From: Carallia brachiata
Lineage: Eukaryota > Streptophyta > Magnoliopsida > Malpighiales > Rhizophoraceae
Direction: 5' to 3'
Assembly (NCBI GenBank): GCA_021464245.1
Contig: JADCRB010000026.1
Span: 3,882,187-3,946,186, forward strand
DNA: 64,000 nucleotides
Under the pieces are notes generated by a model, which did not search any database, was not told where the DNA came from, and was given only the letters and a program-made list of their open reading frames with translations. Both the position numbers and the translations under genes were made by a program. This document shows positions 10,260 through 22,597 of this stretch, piece by piece; the first letter of the stretch is position 1; every line of letters starts with the position of its first letter.

Positions 10260-13200
10260 ATGGAGGATTATGGAGGAAGTGACGACGACTGCTATTACTC
10301 CGATGATCGGGACTCCTTCGACGGAATTGAGAATGATGACTCCGATTTCCGCTGCGTGGCCCCTAAGGGCTCCTCTACCAAGGTATTAATTTTCTGTTGT
10401 TTTAGGTTGTCTGCTTTTGATTTTTTTTTTTTTTTTGGATTGTTTGGCGCTTCGTTCTGCGTTTTACTTTTCGTCAGTCGTTTTTTTTTTAGTGTTTCTG
10501 TCAGTTGGATTGAAATTGTGTGGTTATTTTGAGGGAATTATTGGTTTTTTGGGGTAAAGACTGGGCCTTTATCCATTTTGGTGGAGTCAGTTTGGTGGAT
10601 TTTGGGTTTTCGCTGTTTTTGGGTGAGTTTTTTTTTTTTTTTTTAAAAATTTTCATTTTGGGGGTGGGGTTTCAACGTTTCAAGCTGTGTTGGTTTGCAC
10701 AAATTGTCGCCAATCAGTCTTGGTTTTTGAATGTTTTGTGCGCAAATTCAGTCTATTTGTTGGCGTAATTGGTTTGTAAGTGCTGTTGGAGTAGCCCTCT
10801 TGTTGTTCTTTGTAATCTGTTGCTGATAAGGGCATCCATATGCTGGAAAATTCTCACATTTGAGAAATGGAAAATTTTTCTTAAAGAAGCAAATAGTTAA
10901 TGGTGCGTTGCTAGAGGTCAAGGAACAGTTAATTCAAAAATTTTGGGGCATAGTAGTGATACTGTACTTGGTTTCTTTGTCATGTTTTCTTGACGTTTTT
11001 GGGCATGTGGCAGGTAATCACGAAAGAGTCCCTCTTAGCTGCTCAGGTAAACCCAACAAAAAAAATCAACTTTTTCAATTTCATTTTCTTCAATATTTGT
11101 TTTACAGTCCAATTATACATATTTTGGCTGAGATGCATTTGCGTAGAGAGAAGATTTGCAAAGAGTAATGGACTTGCTGTCACTCGGAGAACATCATGCG
11201 CGGACTTTGTTGATATACTACCGTTGGGATGTTGACAAGCTGCTTTCTGTGTTCGTAGAAAAAGGGAAATCATTTTTGTTTACTGAAGCAGGAGTTACTT
11301 TAGTCGCACATATAGATGATGGTTCATCTCATACTTCATCTTCTATGGTGAGATGTGACATATGCATGGAGGACGTATCTGGCGATAAGGCCACTAGAAT
11401 GGACTGCGGCCATTCCTTTTGCAATGACTGTAAGCCCTCTCCCAGTTGCTTCTGGCTTTCCAGTTTCACCAGTTATAGCATCTTGTTTTTGTAAATGAGC
11501 TTCAGAATGGACCTTCAGCCTAGCTACCTAATTAGCTTAAAGACAATTTGACTTTTGTTGGAAATAAAAAAATATGATCATACTGGACTTTTACAATTAA
11601 ATTATCTTGGACCAAACAATAATTAGACTAAACAATATTTGTGAATTGAACTTTTCAGCTGATAAGACTGTTGACTGTCTAACAAGGCATACGTCTAATG
11701 TTGAATCATTGACGTTTCATCATATGAATGAGTCTTCTCTTCCTCTTTTTCTTCTTCTTCTTCTTCTTTGTACTTTTCGCTAATTTTAATGCTTATATTC
11801 TGACTGCATAGATTCCGCTTTTCGCTAGAAGTTAACACGTATTTCTGACTATATCTCTTACTCTGCCTTCGAAACTTGCTATTAAAAGGTTGGACGGAGC
11901 ACTTTATTGTGAAAATAAATGAGGGCCAGAGCAGGCGCATCAGGTGCATGGCACATAAATGCAATGCTATCTGCGATGAGGCTGTTGTTAGAAATTTAGT
12001 AAGCAAAAGACATCCTGATTTGGCAGAGAAATTTGATCGTTTTCTTCTTGAGTCATATATTGAGGACAACAAAATGGTCAAATGGTGCCCGAGCACTCCC
12101 CATTGTGGAAATGCCATACGAGTTGAGGAAGATGAATTTTGTGAGGTAGAATGTTCGTGTGGCTTACAGTTTTGCTTCAGTTGCTTGTCCGAAACGCATT
12201 CTCCTTGTTCATGTTTGATGTGGGAGCTCTGGAGCAAGAAGTGCCGGGATGAGTCTGAAACTGTCAATTGGATTACAGTTCATACAAAACCTTGTCCAAA
12301 ATGCCACAAGCCAGTCGAGAAGAATGGTGGATGTAATCTTGTGAGCTGCATCTGCGGACAAGCATTCTGGTGAGCTCTCTCTCTCTCTCTCAACTTGGTA
12401 ATATATATTCTGGAGGATAAAATCAAAGTCACTTCGATGCTTATGATTGACATTGGCTGCTGTTGCTTCCAAATCTGAAATTTTAGCGGTGCAGTTATGG
12501 CATTAAAGTGAATAAATTTCCTATACTCTTCTAATACTTGCTGATGCGCTTGTGACATGATGTTTATTGTTCTTTTTTACATGCTGAGGTAGTTGGAGTG
12601 ACTTACCAATTTCCTGCTAATTGCACATTTTCTGTCCTTTTCTTATTCTGGCCACTTCTTCCCTGTTTTGATTTATTGTGGTGGATAATATAATGGCTGG
12701 TGTTTTATCTTCCTTGCGACTAGTTGGCTTTGTGGTGGAGCTACTGGCAGAGACCATACATGGTCCAGAATATCTGGCCATAGTTGTGGTCGTTATAAAG
12801 AAGACCAAGAGAAAAAAACTGAAAGGGCAAAACGGGATCTCTATCGGTATATGCACTATCACAACCGCTATAAAGCTCATACAGATTCTTTTAAGCTCGA
12901 AAGTAAGCTTAAGGATACAATTCTAGAAAAGGTGTCAATTTCAGAAGAAAGGGAATCCAGACTTAGAGATTTCAGTTGGGTAACTAATGGACTCAACAGA
13001 CTTTTCAGATCACGGCGTGTCCTTTCATATTCATATCCATTTGCATTTTATATGTTTGGTGAAGAATTGTTTAAGGATGAGATGACAAAGGAGGAAAGGG
13101 AGATTAAGTTGAATCTATTTGAGGATCAGCAGCAACAACTTGAGTCAAATGTGGAGAAGCTATCCAAGTTTCTGGAGGAGCCCTTTGATCAGTATGGTGA

Positions 13201-13996
13201 TGATAAAGTTATGGACATAAGAATGCAAGTTATCAATCTATCTGTGATCACTGATACACTTTGTAAGAAAATGTGAGTCAAGCTATTGCACAGTTTCTGA
13301 GTTTTAGGTTGTATGACATATATAAACTAATGAAATCTTCTGCAGGTATGAGTGTATCGAGAATGACTTGTTGGCTTCCCTCCAACTAGGTACTCATAAC
13401 ATAGCTCCCTATAAGTCAAGGGGCATTGAGAGGGCTTCAGAACTTTCCTTGTGTTGGAACTCCAAGTCCAACCCTGCTGACAAATATTTGCAATCTGACG
13501 GCGTTACAAGTGGTATGCAAATTTCCTCATTCACTAGCCATCTCCTTTGGAGAACAAACATTTATTCATATGCTACATCTTTTCTTTACATATAATGCAG
13601 CAGTTGCGGAATCCGAAAACTATCTGCATCTTCAATCTTGCATAAAATAACAGAAGCAAAATTTTAATCCCAAATTTAATTGGGGTCAGCTATATAAATT
13701 TTTTCTTATCATTGCTTTACATTATGAACAAAGATTGAGGTGAGATCTAAATATTTTAAATCGTTACTAACTAAAGATATCCAAGTCAATTTAGGATGCC
13801 CTCTCTCTCTTCTTGCTGTCCACCTAGATTTGGTCACCTTTTTTATTTCATTGTAGGTTGGACGTCAGAACATGATAGGCCTTCAGGCTCTGGAAGTTCA
13901 GATGACAGTGGATGTTCTTCTTTGAAACGTGCTAGAAAGGAGGATGGTGGCTATTTTGATCTGAATTTGCCAGCCGATATTATTGACAGGAATTGA
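10260..13996 (+). CDS. RBR E3 ubiquitin ligase, ARIADNE family (ARI1/ARI2-like)
   Basis: RING-between-RING ubiquitin ligase that passes ubiquitin from an E2 to its own cysteine before the substrate. Seven exons: 10260-10382, 11014-11046, 11147-11429, 11889-12369, 12724-13272, 13346-13512, 13857-13996. They join to 591 codons, close to Arabidopsis ARI1 (about 597). All junctions are GT-AG. Order: an acidic N terminus (MEDYGGSDDD), a UBA-like region around 60-105, RING1 starting at C122 (CDICMED), the IBR with paired Cys (WCPSTPHCG, CSCGLQFC), and RING2 from C282 (CPKC) with probable catalytic C295 in NGGCNLV. The Ariadne domain follows with the YMFGEE and FEDQQQQLESN segments. The C terminus, ending in LNLPADI, resembles ARI1. 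The stop is at 13994. It stands alone on its strand and looks intact. Confidence 0.95.
13640..13856 (+). repeat. Possible dispersed-repeat relic in the last ARI intron
   Basis: Sequence from about 13660 (AATTGGGGTCAGCTATATAA) to the intron end resembles a GGGGTCGGCTAYATGAATCC-type repeat common in plant introns. The resemblance is from memory and no target duplication was found. Confidence 0.3.
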
Positions 13997-13999
13997 ACC

Positions 14000-16900
14000 T
14001 AGAGACGTAAAACTTCATCTGAACATAGATGTACAGATCTAACTCAAGATCCTTATTTCTCGATGAAATTAGTCATTCGTGGATATAGCACTCATAGCTT
14101 TTTCTCCTGAGATCAACATTGTTGGCAGAATGTCCTGGAAATGAAATCTAGGTTTCCATGTTCAGCCTTCTTTTTGTGATGTACATAGCCTTTGCTTTGG
14201 CTTTTGTGAGCATTACAAATGTAATTTCTCTACATTGGAGACTTGAGCTAGAGTTCTATATATATTTGACTTATTTTTGCAGGTTTTGAGAATTTTTTGT
14301 ATCGATGGATATCCAATTTAACATCATGCTCGCTGAGCTGAAGTTCTATACCTTTTTTCGTTGTTCGCTTGAGAAGAAAATTCGGGAAACAGAACAATTA
14401 TTTGTTCATGTATTCAGGTAGCAGCAGACATCAGGATTCGGGACCCAAGACGTGCAGTGAGAGCTATTTATTCTCTTGTACTTTGTTTCATTGCTAGCCA
14501 TTATTTCCTGAGGAATGATTTTCGGAACGTTTGGTCACTTACCATGCTTCCTGGGAAGATAGGAAATGAGTACTGTTAAGGGTCTGACAGTTCGCTATTA
14601 AAATGTGGAGAGTTCGAGTCTCATTTCTTTCAGGAATGAAACAAAGGAAGCCGATGAACTTTGGCAGCAAATACATATCTATGAAGGGAGGTCAAATGCG
14701 TTGTTCCTGCTTAACATCTGAAAGAAACAGTGTTACAACATGTTGAATAACAATCGTATCTCCATGTTGAAGCCAGAAAAGGGTCAGATTACAGTATCTT
14801 TAACGTATGTCTGGCAGTTCCAAAAGATTTTAACTTCTCACCCTCCTTGACGGTGACCAACCAGAAGGGGCTCAAAGGCCAACAGAAGATTCCTTATGAT
14901 GTTGTCGTTGGCATTGACTATTCTGCTATTGTTTGCCATTGGGAACTTCACTTCCTTCACGTCTCTCTTTCGGGATTCCGAAATTCAGATGCATTCCTTT
15001 CTCCCTCCCTCCCTCTCGCTTTCTCTCATCCCCCCTCTCTCTCTCGCCCTCTCCTCGAGTCGTCAACTGGTTGTGGACGGCGCAAACATGCAACCATCTA
15101 TATTTCATGAGCTCACCCTTTTTCCATTGACGTGGTTTTTGGTTGTTTTCACCTTCATCTACCTAGCACTCCAACCAACACAAAAAAAAAAAGAAAAAAA
15201 AAGAAAAAAATTTGGCAACAAGTTCTTTCCAATCCTATCCGGATATTTGGCTGAAGCCGGGAGGGGCTTTATCCGTTTGTGTGCTAATATTTGGAAGAAT
15301 TTTAGACAGTGGTAAGCCCACAAAAAGAGTCATTTCATATCAATCCATTGTATTTTTCCCCTTGACCTTTCGACTTTCAGCCCTTTTGATGTTGTCCTTA
15401 CCTTTTATAAATGCTGTCTTCTTTTAAGTTATTAGGGGCCACCACACCACAATTGGTGTTAAATAGCACAGAAGCATGTCCTTGCCAAAATGTTTGTGGC
15501 CGTTAGCAGAGAACCATTAGACATTCAGACGGTTATGAGTAGGAAAATGTTTCACAGACAAGTTTAATATGGACACGAAATAAACAATTAATGACATAGT
15601 AGTATTGGTCCTCCGGCATACAATCATACTACCCGACATTTGTTACATACAAAATGCATAAAAGAAACATATCAGCGCCAACCAGGCTAACCAACCAGGC
15701 TTAGCCTGGTTAGCAAGGGAGCAAGGGTGGTGGAGGTTTTGACTCTCTTCATTAACAAATCCTCTATATGAAAGTTACTCACAAATATTGACCCTGTACA
15801 GTGTCTTTTGACCCGTCTCATATGTCCTCAAAAGATATGTGGGAAGCAAACCCCAACTATGAAGAATAAAAGCCCACAAAGACTTACTATTAAGAAACAC
15901 AATACTTATGTTTAGTTGACTACAAAGAGACTCTATGTTACTTTTGGAAGGAAACGTACATCTATCAAATCAAACTTCAAGCAACTTTACTTTTACAACT
16001 CTTTCGGTTCTAACAGCTTTTCAAACCCCTTTCATTTTTATCGTCAGTACTATTGCTCTTTGAAAGCTAAATTGTACTTAATATGATCGCAAATACAAAA
16101 AAGCGAGTCATATCAGTCATATGAAGTGCACTAACGTGGTGAAGACCCAAAGTGTAGAAGAAAAGGTAACCTTCGGTAATGCCCGAATCTTATGACCTTT
16201 GGCTGTATAAACATGGATAAGTCACATAGCTGTCTCTTGTCCATTTCTTCCTTTTTTAAATGCCTGATTTTTTACTTTTGAGCCATCGCCTCGGATCAAA
16301 AAGTCGAGGACCGATTTCCTGTTTTCATGCAATACAAAAAGGCTTCCATTTCAAAAGGTGGTATTGCTTTCTAAGACAAGACTGGTCAAAATAATATAAG
16401 ACAACCCTTTTTCATAATATGATATTATATTTTAATAAAAAAAAATAATATTATATCATCACTAATTTAGATAATACTTCGTGTATTTTTCTCATATTTG
16501 GTTTGAATTCGAGTTCATAATTATCATTGGAGACAATGTCTTCTTTAACTACTAAACTGTATATGTGTAGTACTGATTTCACATTTGATTAACACTGTGA
16601 CCGGCTTGAGGGGTCCACTGAAGTCCAAGGATGGGGAATTTTTTCTGTAGGAGAGGTTAAACTTGAATGAGGATAACAACAATGATTTCGGTTTCAATTC
16701 ATAAGTGTAATGACTGATATACATGCGATATATATTTTTTTATCAAACAAAAAATAATATGACAATATATTATTTTCAGCAGATTACAATATTTTTGCTA
16801 TACTTACCAAAAGGACAAATTGGGTTGTTGGGTTTTCCCTTGGACATGTAGCCAAATACCCATTTGCCTGAATTGGTTAACCTTTTTCAAGAAACAACCT

Positions 16901-17160
16901 TTTGCGAGTGGTCTTATTCCATACACTCTGTTTATGACCAGTGTTTAATTCTGTTACAATTTAATGTTTTTTGGATGTTTGCCTCGTGTAGTATATTTCT
17001 TCTTTGCTTGGTGCTTGTCAATATCTGGTGATCGTATTTGCTGCATTAAATGCTATTTTTGGCGAATTTTCAACTGTGGGGTCTAAAAATTTTGTTGCCA
17101 CCATGCATGAACTCAATTGGCGGGCTGGTTCAACATTGAAGCTGTGTAAAATCATGGAAG
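14000..17160. other. Intergenic between ARI and the MIP1/DUF547 gene
   Basis: Holds the ARI 3' UTR (to about 14280), a strongly CT-rich tract at 14995-15060 that could be a promoter or 5' leader, an A-rich tract at 15180-15212 and otherwise AT-rich DNA. The CT tract may belong to the next gene, whose first exon was not found. A short palindrome, AACCAGGCTTAGCCTGGTT, lies near 15690-15712. Confidence 0.4.
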
Positions 17161-17164
17161 CAAA

Positions 17165-17328
17165 AGTTTCAGGACGGGAAGCAGCCTTAGCTGCATTGGT
17201 TGGAGGGCTTACCCTCCAACTGCAAGGTTTGAGGTTCGAACCCCAGACCACTCATTCCCATACCTCCATCCCCAACCAGCTGGTCTCCAACTCCCTTAAG
17301 ACCAAAAAAAAAAAAAAAGTTTCAAGAC
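17165..17328 (+). mobile_element. tRNA-derived SINE with target-site duplications
   Basis: The body is 17176-17317. A box TAGCTGCATTGG is at 17188-17199 (one mismatch to the Pol III consensus), B box GGTTCGAACC at 17233-17242, and there is a 15-A tail ending at 17318. Direct repeats AGTTTCAGGAC (17165-17175) and AGTTTCAAGAC (17318-17328) flank it with one mismatch. Together these are the structural signature of a plant SINE. The open frame at 17004-17348 merely runs through it. Confidence 0.85.
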
Positions 17329-17581
17329 ACAAGCGCTCTAACAGGTGAACATTGCGATTTTTGTTACAACCGTATTTATTTTTTTTTTACTTCCAAAGAT
17401 TATGACATGATGTTTTCTGAGTAGAATCTTAGCTGCTAGATTGGCTCTACCGATGCAATGTACAGATTGGTGGAGCTAATGTCCATGTTCTTTTCATTTA
17501 TGGGCTAAGAACTATCGTCGGCCTAAGTTGTTTATTCCTTTTGCTGTCCAATATAACCATTTCTGTCCTTTCCAATGGTAG

Positions 17582-20500
17582 TGATCCAGCTCAAAGAAAA
17601 GGCAGAAAACATGAACCAAGTCGCATCTTTGAGGTTTCCAATCACCTTCAGTTGGTAATGGTTTCATCTTTTTATTTCTTCTTTGCTATTGCTTTGCTAG
17701 CCCTTGTCTAAGACTCACAAATCCCAATCTAATGGTTTCATTTTTTCCCTTATTTTCCGCTTTCATATTCTTTAATTTTTCCTATTTGCTTTTGAATATG
17801 ATACATTCTCCTAAATGCTAGGTTTAGCCATTTGATTGACTACTGATATAACTTTGTTGCACAGCAGAAAATGGGACAGCTAGAAGAGGATTTTGGTGAA
17901 GACAAGAAGAGGCAACCTACAAACACTCAGGTTCAAAATAAATCTCTGAAGCAAGAGGTGAAGCAACTTTTCTGTCTGGCAATATTGTAGAGTGTGCAGA
18001 TTATTTACAGAAGCTCATTGAAGTATTCTGAAAATTTTAACCCCTATTATTTCTTTACTGTGGCTTTCACCAAAAATTAATTAACCTGAAGGGAGGAGTC
18101 TCAGGCATAAAGTAGTATTAAATAATTAAGCACTTCTCTTTTTAGTGATCTATGGCCAATTTGCAGAGTAAACCATAATTTTTTCTGGTGGGCAGCCCAC
18201 AGAAAGGTCTAATGTGATATAAACTCATGCTAGTGCTGCTGTAGGTTTCCAAATGAAAAACATAGAGTAGAAGCCATTGTTACTTCTGATTCACCAATCG
18301 GATTCTGTAAATCATCAATCTAATCGTAAATGGCAACTTTCTTTGCTCTTGTCATGCAGATATTAGTGCTTCAAGATCAACTACAAGCTCAGTTCACGGT
18401 GCGCAATGTATTAGAAAAGGCATTGAGTTATAAGCCTTTTTCCCATGGCATTGTGACTGATAAGTCAATCCCCGAGGAAACTCCTTTTAGGTTCTATAAA
18501 CCAGAATAAGACTATGTTTTTAATATGCATATGTAGATGATCTGTGTTGTAAATCCACAATTCTAGATTCAAAAGCCTTTCATGTAATGCATTATTTGGT
18601 CCCTTTAAGAATTTTTAGCGAGCTGACCAAAGCTTGCTTTCAAATTCTAACATTCAATTTGGTCACTTGATTTGCAGCCTGCAAAGCAACTTATTGAGGA
18701 AATTGAGGTGTTGGAGATGGAAATCCTGCACTTGGAAAAGTATCTTCTCTCTGTGTACAAAAAGATTTTTTATCAACAAGCACCAAAGCTGGTAACCATA
18801 GATGAAGGGTCCACATTCAATTCAATCCTAGATAAAAATTTTTCAGTGGCTCCCGATCATGAAATTGTATGTGAAAAAGACAACTCAGATATTCAGGCCA
18901 GTCATCTTAGTTCAGTGAAAGCTCGGAATCAACAAGATGGTTGCAAATGCACTTGGGGACCAGAAAAGCTGTTAGATTCTAACACACACCAGTTCCAATC
19001 TTCAATTTCCCAGCGTTTGACCGGGAATTCAAAACGAACGAAATCTTTAGCTAGAGCTGCAGACTCATGCCATTCCCTCCCACTGTCAACGTTGGAGGTA
19101 ACTTGTGTGAGTTAGAATTTACTCGTTAATTATTCCTGCAACGGTTTTTCGTTAACATTTCTATATTGTTTCTCTTTTCAGCAAGCTCAGAATCCCACCT
19201 CACACGTAATCAGTCTGCCGGATCATCTTGGAACCTGCATTAAAGTTAATGTTCAGGAGACACCAAATTGGATTTCTGAGGAAATGATCAGGTTTATCTC
19301 AGCCATTTACTGTGAACTTGCAGACCCTCCTTTGATCAATCCTGGACACCGTTTCTCTCCTAATTCATTCTCTTCGTCCTCAAATGAGCTACCGCCGCAA
19401 GGTCAGGGAGACATGGGGAGCCCCCAATATGAAAACTTTTCATCCTTCAATTCATCTCTTGATATTCCTTCCCACATTAGAGAGTCTAAGGAATTCAGTG
19501 GACCGTACAGCAAAATGGCAGAGGTGCAACAGATTTGTAAAGATAGTCAGAAGCTAAGAGATATAGAACATAAACTGCAAACTTTTAGGTGAGTTTACTG
19601 CAGTCCTAGAAGAAAATTCATGTTGAACCGTTTTTCTTTTTTTAGTCTAATCTTTATATATGCTTCACGCAATCCTATAACTGATTAGAAATATGTTACA
19701 GAGTCAAAGGATTTGGTAATCAGATTGTGCCCCTACTGCAACAAACACTGTATTTTTGTGCATCGACGTTGAAAAATCGTATTTTTTGTATTTTTTTAGA
19801 TGCACATTTTTTTAATGTTATTGCACAAAAATACAGTGTTTGTTGTAGTAGGGGCACAATCTGACTACCAGTCATGTGGGTCTGTAACAGTGCTCAATTG
19901 ATTATTAGAATGAAGCATAAAGCACCAAATTTACTCTTTCAATGGCCTGTATTGGTTTTTGTAGTTTTTACACATGATTCGTCCTCTCAATGTCACTTCT
20001 CTCCTAACAACCACTAATTGTGTTCCCTCTGCAGGTCGCTTGTTTCTCAGCTGGAAGAAGTTGATCCAAGGAAGTTGAAGCATGAAGAGAAGATTGCTTT
20101 CTGGATCAATGTGCACAATGCACTAGTGATGCACGTAAATTTCTAAGACTAAGAACAAATATTCCTGAGATGCTGATTTGCCATCTGGTGTTGTTTTGCA
20201 ATTTGTCTGTAATGCAATCCACTTGGGGTTTCTGTGTCTGGCTTTCAGGCATTGTTTGTTTATGGGATTCCGAGAAATAATACCAAAAAAGCCTCTTTAA
20301 TACTTAAGGTGATGAAATGTTCTTTCTTTATCTCCCAAGACGACACTAGCATCAATTTGAATAAAATCTTTCCTTGCTTTGGTTCAGGCTGCATACAACG
20401 TGGGAGGTCACTCTACTAATTTGAACATGATACAAAGCTACATCCTCGGATGTCAATTGCCTCGTCCAGGACAAGTAAGTCACATATCCCAAAACTCAAA

Positions 20501-21286
20501 TTTATTTTTGTAATTTAAGTTCAATTTACCGACACATTTTCCACAATTGATTATTGCACTTTACATTCATTTTGTAACACAAATCCATTGATGATGAGGA
20601 TTTCAAGAGAACTGTACTTCTATTAAAGCTGATTGGCTTGTACCTGCTTGTAGTGGCTGCGACAGCTGCTTTCTTCCAGGACAAAATTTAAGGCTGAAGA
20701 TGCAATGGCAGCCTATTCTATTGATCACCCGGAACCTCGCTTATATTTTGCACTTAGTACGGGAAGCTATTCTGATCCTGCGGTACATTCCATTACCCAT
20801 GACTTAACTCTAAATCCAGGAACACTTTTCCAAATTAAATCAGTTATTAGTATGGACCAAACCAGCTGACAGCAAACATTTAACAGAATCACTTCAAAAC
20901 GACACAAGCATGGCAAGAATTAGCTTATGATACTTTCTTCTTTCTTTCCTGTCATTGGCAATTAACGTCATTCAATTTTCTAGGTCCGAGTATTCACTCC
21001 CAAGAGACTTTTTGAGGATCTGGAAGCTGCAAAAGAAGAATACATTCAATCAACTTTCATTGTACATGAAGAAAAGAGACTCCTTTTACCAAGACTAGTG
21101 GAGTCATTTGCCAAGGACTTGGATCTTTGCCCTGCTGGACTGGTGGAAATGCTGGACCATCTACTGCCTGAATGTTTGAAGAAGACCATTCGACACTGCC
21201 AACACAGAAAATTTGGCAAGAGCATTGAGTGGATTCCCCACAACTTCACATTCCGTTATCTGCTGTCCAAAGAATTAGCCCGGTGA
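17582..21286 (+). CDS. DUF547 protein with N-terminal MIP1 leucine-zipper (5' end incomplete)
   Basis: Member of the plant ternary-complex-factor MIP1 plus DUF547 family, whose biochemical role is poorly known. Exons: 17582-17654, 17865-17957, 18360-about 18476, 18678-19097, 19182-19588, 20035-20134, 20249-20308, 20388-20474, 20654-20782, 20984-21286. The coiled-coil part is seen as LKQEILVLQDQLQ and ELI/IEVLEMEILHLEKYLL. DUF547 includes IAFWINVHNALVMH, ALFVYGIPRNN, NVGGHSTNLNMIQ and the C-terminal KSIEWIPHNFTFRYLL. The first coding exon was not found: 17582 starts in phase 2 after an AG. An internal Met at 17871 is the first in-frame ATG in the conserved part. The end of exon 3 lacks an in-phase GT where alignment expects one (see findings). 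A hairpin element sits in the intron 19589-20034. Confidence 0.85.
19694..19889. mobile_element. MITE-like long inverted repeat inside an intron
   Basis: The left arm from 19694 (TGTTACAGAG) and the right arm ending 19889 (TCTGTAACA) are inverted. The inner 19714-19761 segment matches the reverse complement of 19823-19870 over about 48 bp with very few differences (both contain CAGATTGTGCCCCTACT). The loop is about 60 bp and AT-rich. I see no clear target duplication, so the superfamily is open. The transcript would form a long hairpin before splicing. Confidence 0.75.
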
Positions 21287-21759
21287 CTAAACAGCAGTCC
21301 CATTCTTCAACAGTTTCTCGGTGATTTTTGCAACTAAAAGGTGGAATGACAGAAGAATCACAACCCAAAAATTTCTTCAGTTGGATATTTCCAAATTTGA
21401 ATTTTACACGCTATTTGAAGTGTGTCTTTCCTTAGAAGAATGATGATCAACTTGTGCGCCTGAATGATCAACAATCTTCTCAGAAAAGCATTATTGTCCC
21501 CGGCAGTGTAACGTTTTTGGTTATATTGGGGCGGTTTTTATTGCCAAATTTCAGTAACTGGCTTCTTCTACTGGAATCAGTTCAATCAGTTAAATTAATA
21601 CACAGAATCGGATGATTTGAAAATCATAAGAGGGAACAGTGCAAATGTCAATGGCACCCACCAGTACTCTAAAGTCTTCAATGGTTTGGTCATGTCTGGC
21701 CCGCTGGGCTGATGACTATTTTCCCTCTTCACAGTCTCTTTTTTTCTTTTCCTTTTTTT

Positions 21760-22590
21760 TTTTTTTTTTTTTGATAATCCACCGTTCTTTTTTTTGACTG
21801 ACGGAAATTGACTAATGGAGAAAAGACCGATGAAAGGCAAGATGTGCCAGCCCATTAATACACGACAGCTTGCCTCGTTTCTCCACCCGCCGATACGGCA
21901 GTCCCTACAAAATTAATTCTGGTAATGTGAAGAAAATTAGAACCGGAATTTAGTAATTTCGTTCGTATTATCATTTTATGAATTTTGTTAAAATATTTAA
22001 TGAGATTAAAAATATGTATAATTTTATAAAATTGTGAATGGACAATCTAAGATTTTTTTCATCAATTATTTAATATAAATAATTTGATATATTTTACTGA
22101 GAATGATCAATTCTCTTTAACAAGTAATTGAGTATCGTTATCATCCATATTTTTCCTATTTAAAAGAAAAACAGGATTTAGTAAAAGAAAATTGAGAATT
22201 GAAAAACCTTGGCTATATTAAATCAGGTCAACACATTACACTTGACACCCTAGCCACCGATTTTCCCTCAGCCACACATCCCTCCCCTGGATTTTAAACT
22301 TGAAATCAGGGCTTTGGGTTGCGTACCAGGTCACTTGTCATTTTTTCTTCCTGAAAACATTTTAAGAGGGGGAGAGAGAGGGATCTATCCTGAGAGAGTG
22401 TACCACAATCACTTAAATAGCACAAACAGCTGCAGCCCCAGGGACCCCTTTTTGGCGCTTCTGCTTTCTGGAGAAGCGAACAGTAACAAAACAAGCCCTC
22501 TCAAGACCCCATCACAATAGAATCAACAAAAGCAACAGCCAAAGTTCATTCCTTTCAACAAACCCATTAAAGGAGAGAAAGATAGATAAG
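21760..22590. other. Intergenic, no gene recognised; PDV2 leader at the right end
   Basis: AT-rich with T-runs near 21755-21772. From about 22360 it becomes purine-rich with AGAGAG runs, probably the promoter and 5' leader of PDV2. No clear TATA box. Confidence 0.45.
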
Positions 22591-22597
22591 AGATAGA

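Noticed and set aside
11695..12267. 190-codon minus-strand frame
   Set aside because: Antisense over intron and exon 4 of the ARIADNE-like gene; no domain, and the plus strand is clearly coding.
17004..17348. 114-codon plus-strand frame that might be exon 1 of the DUF547 gene
   Set aside because: Its right half is the SINE and its left half has no domain or suitable donor in phase.
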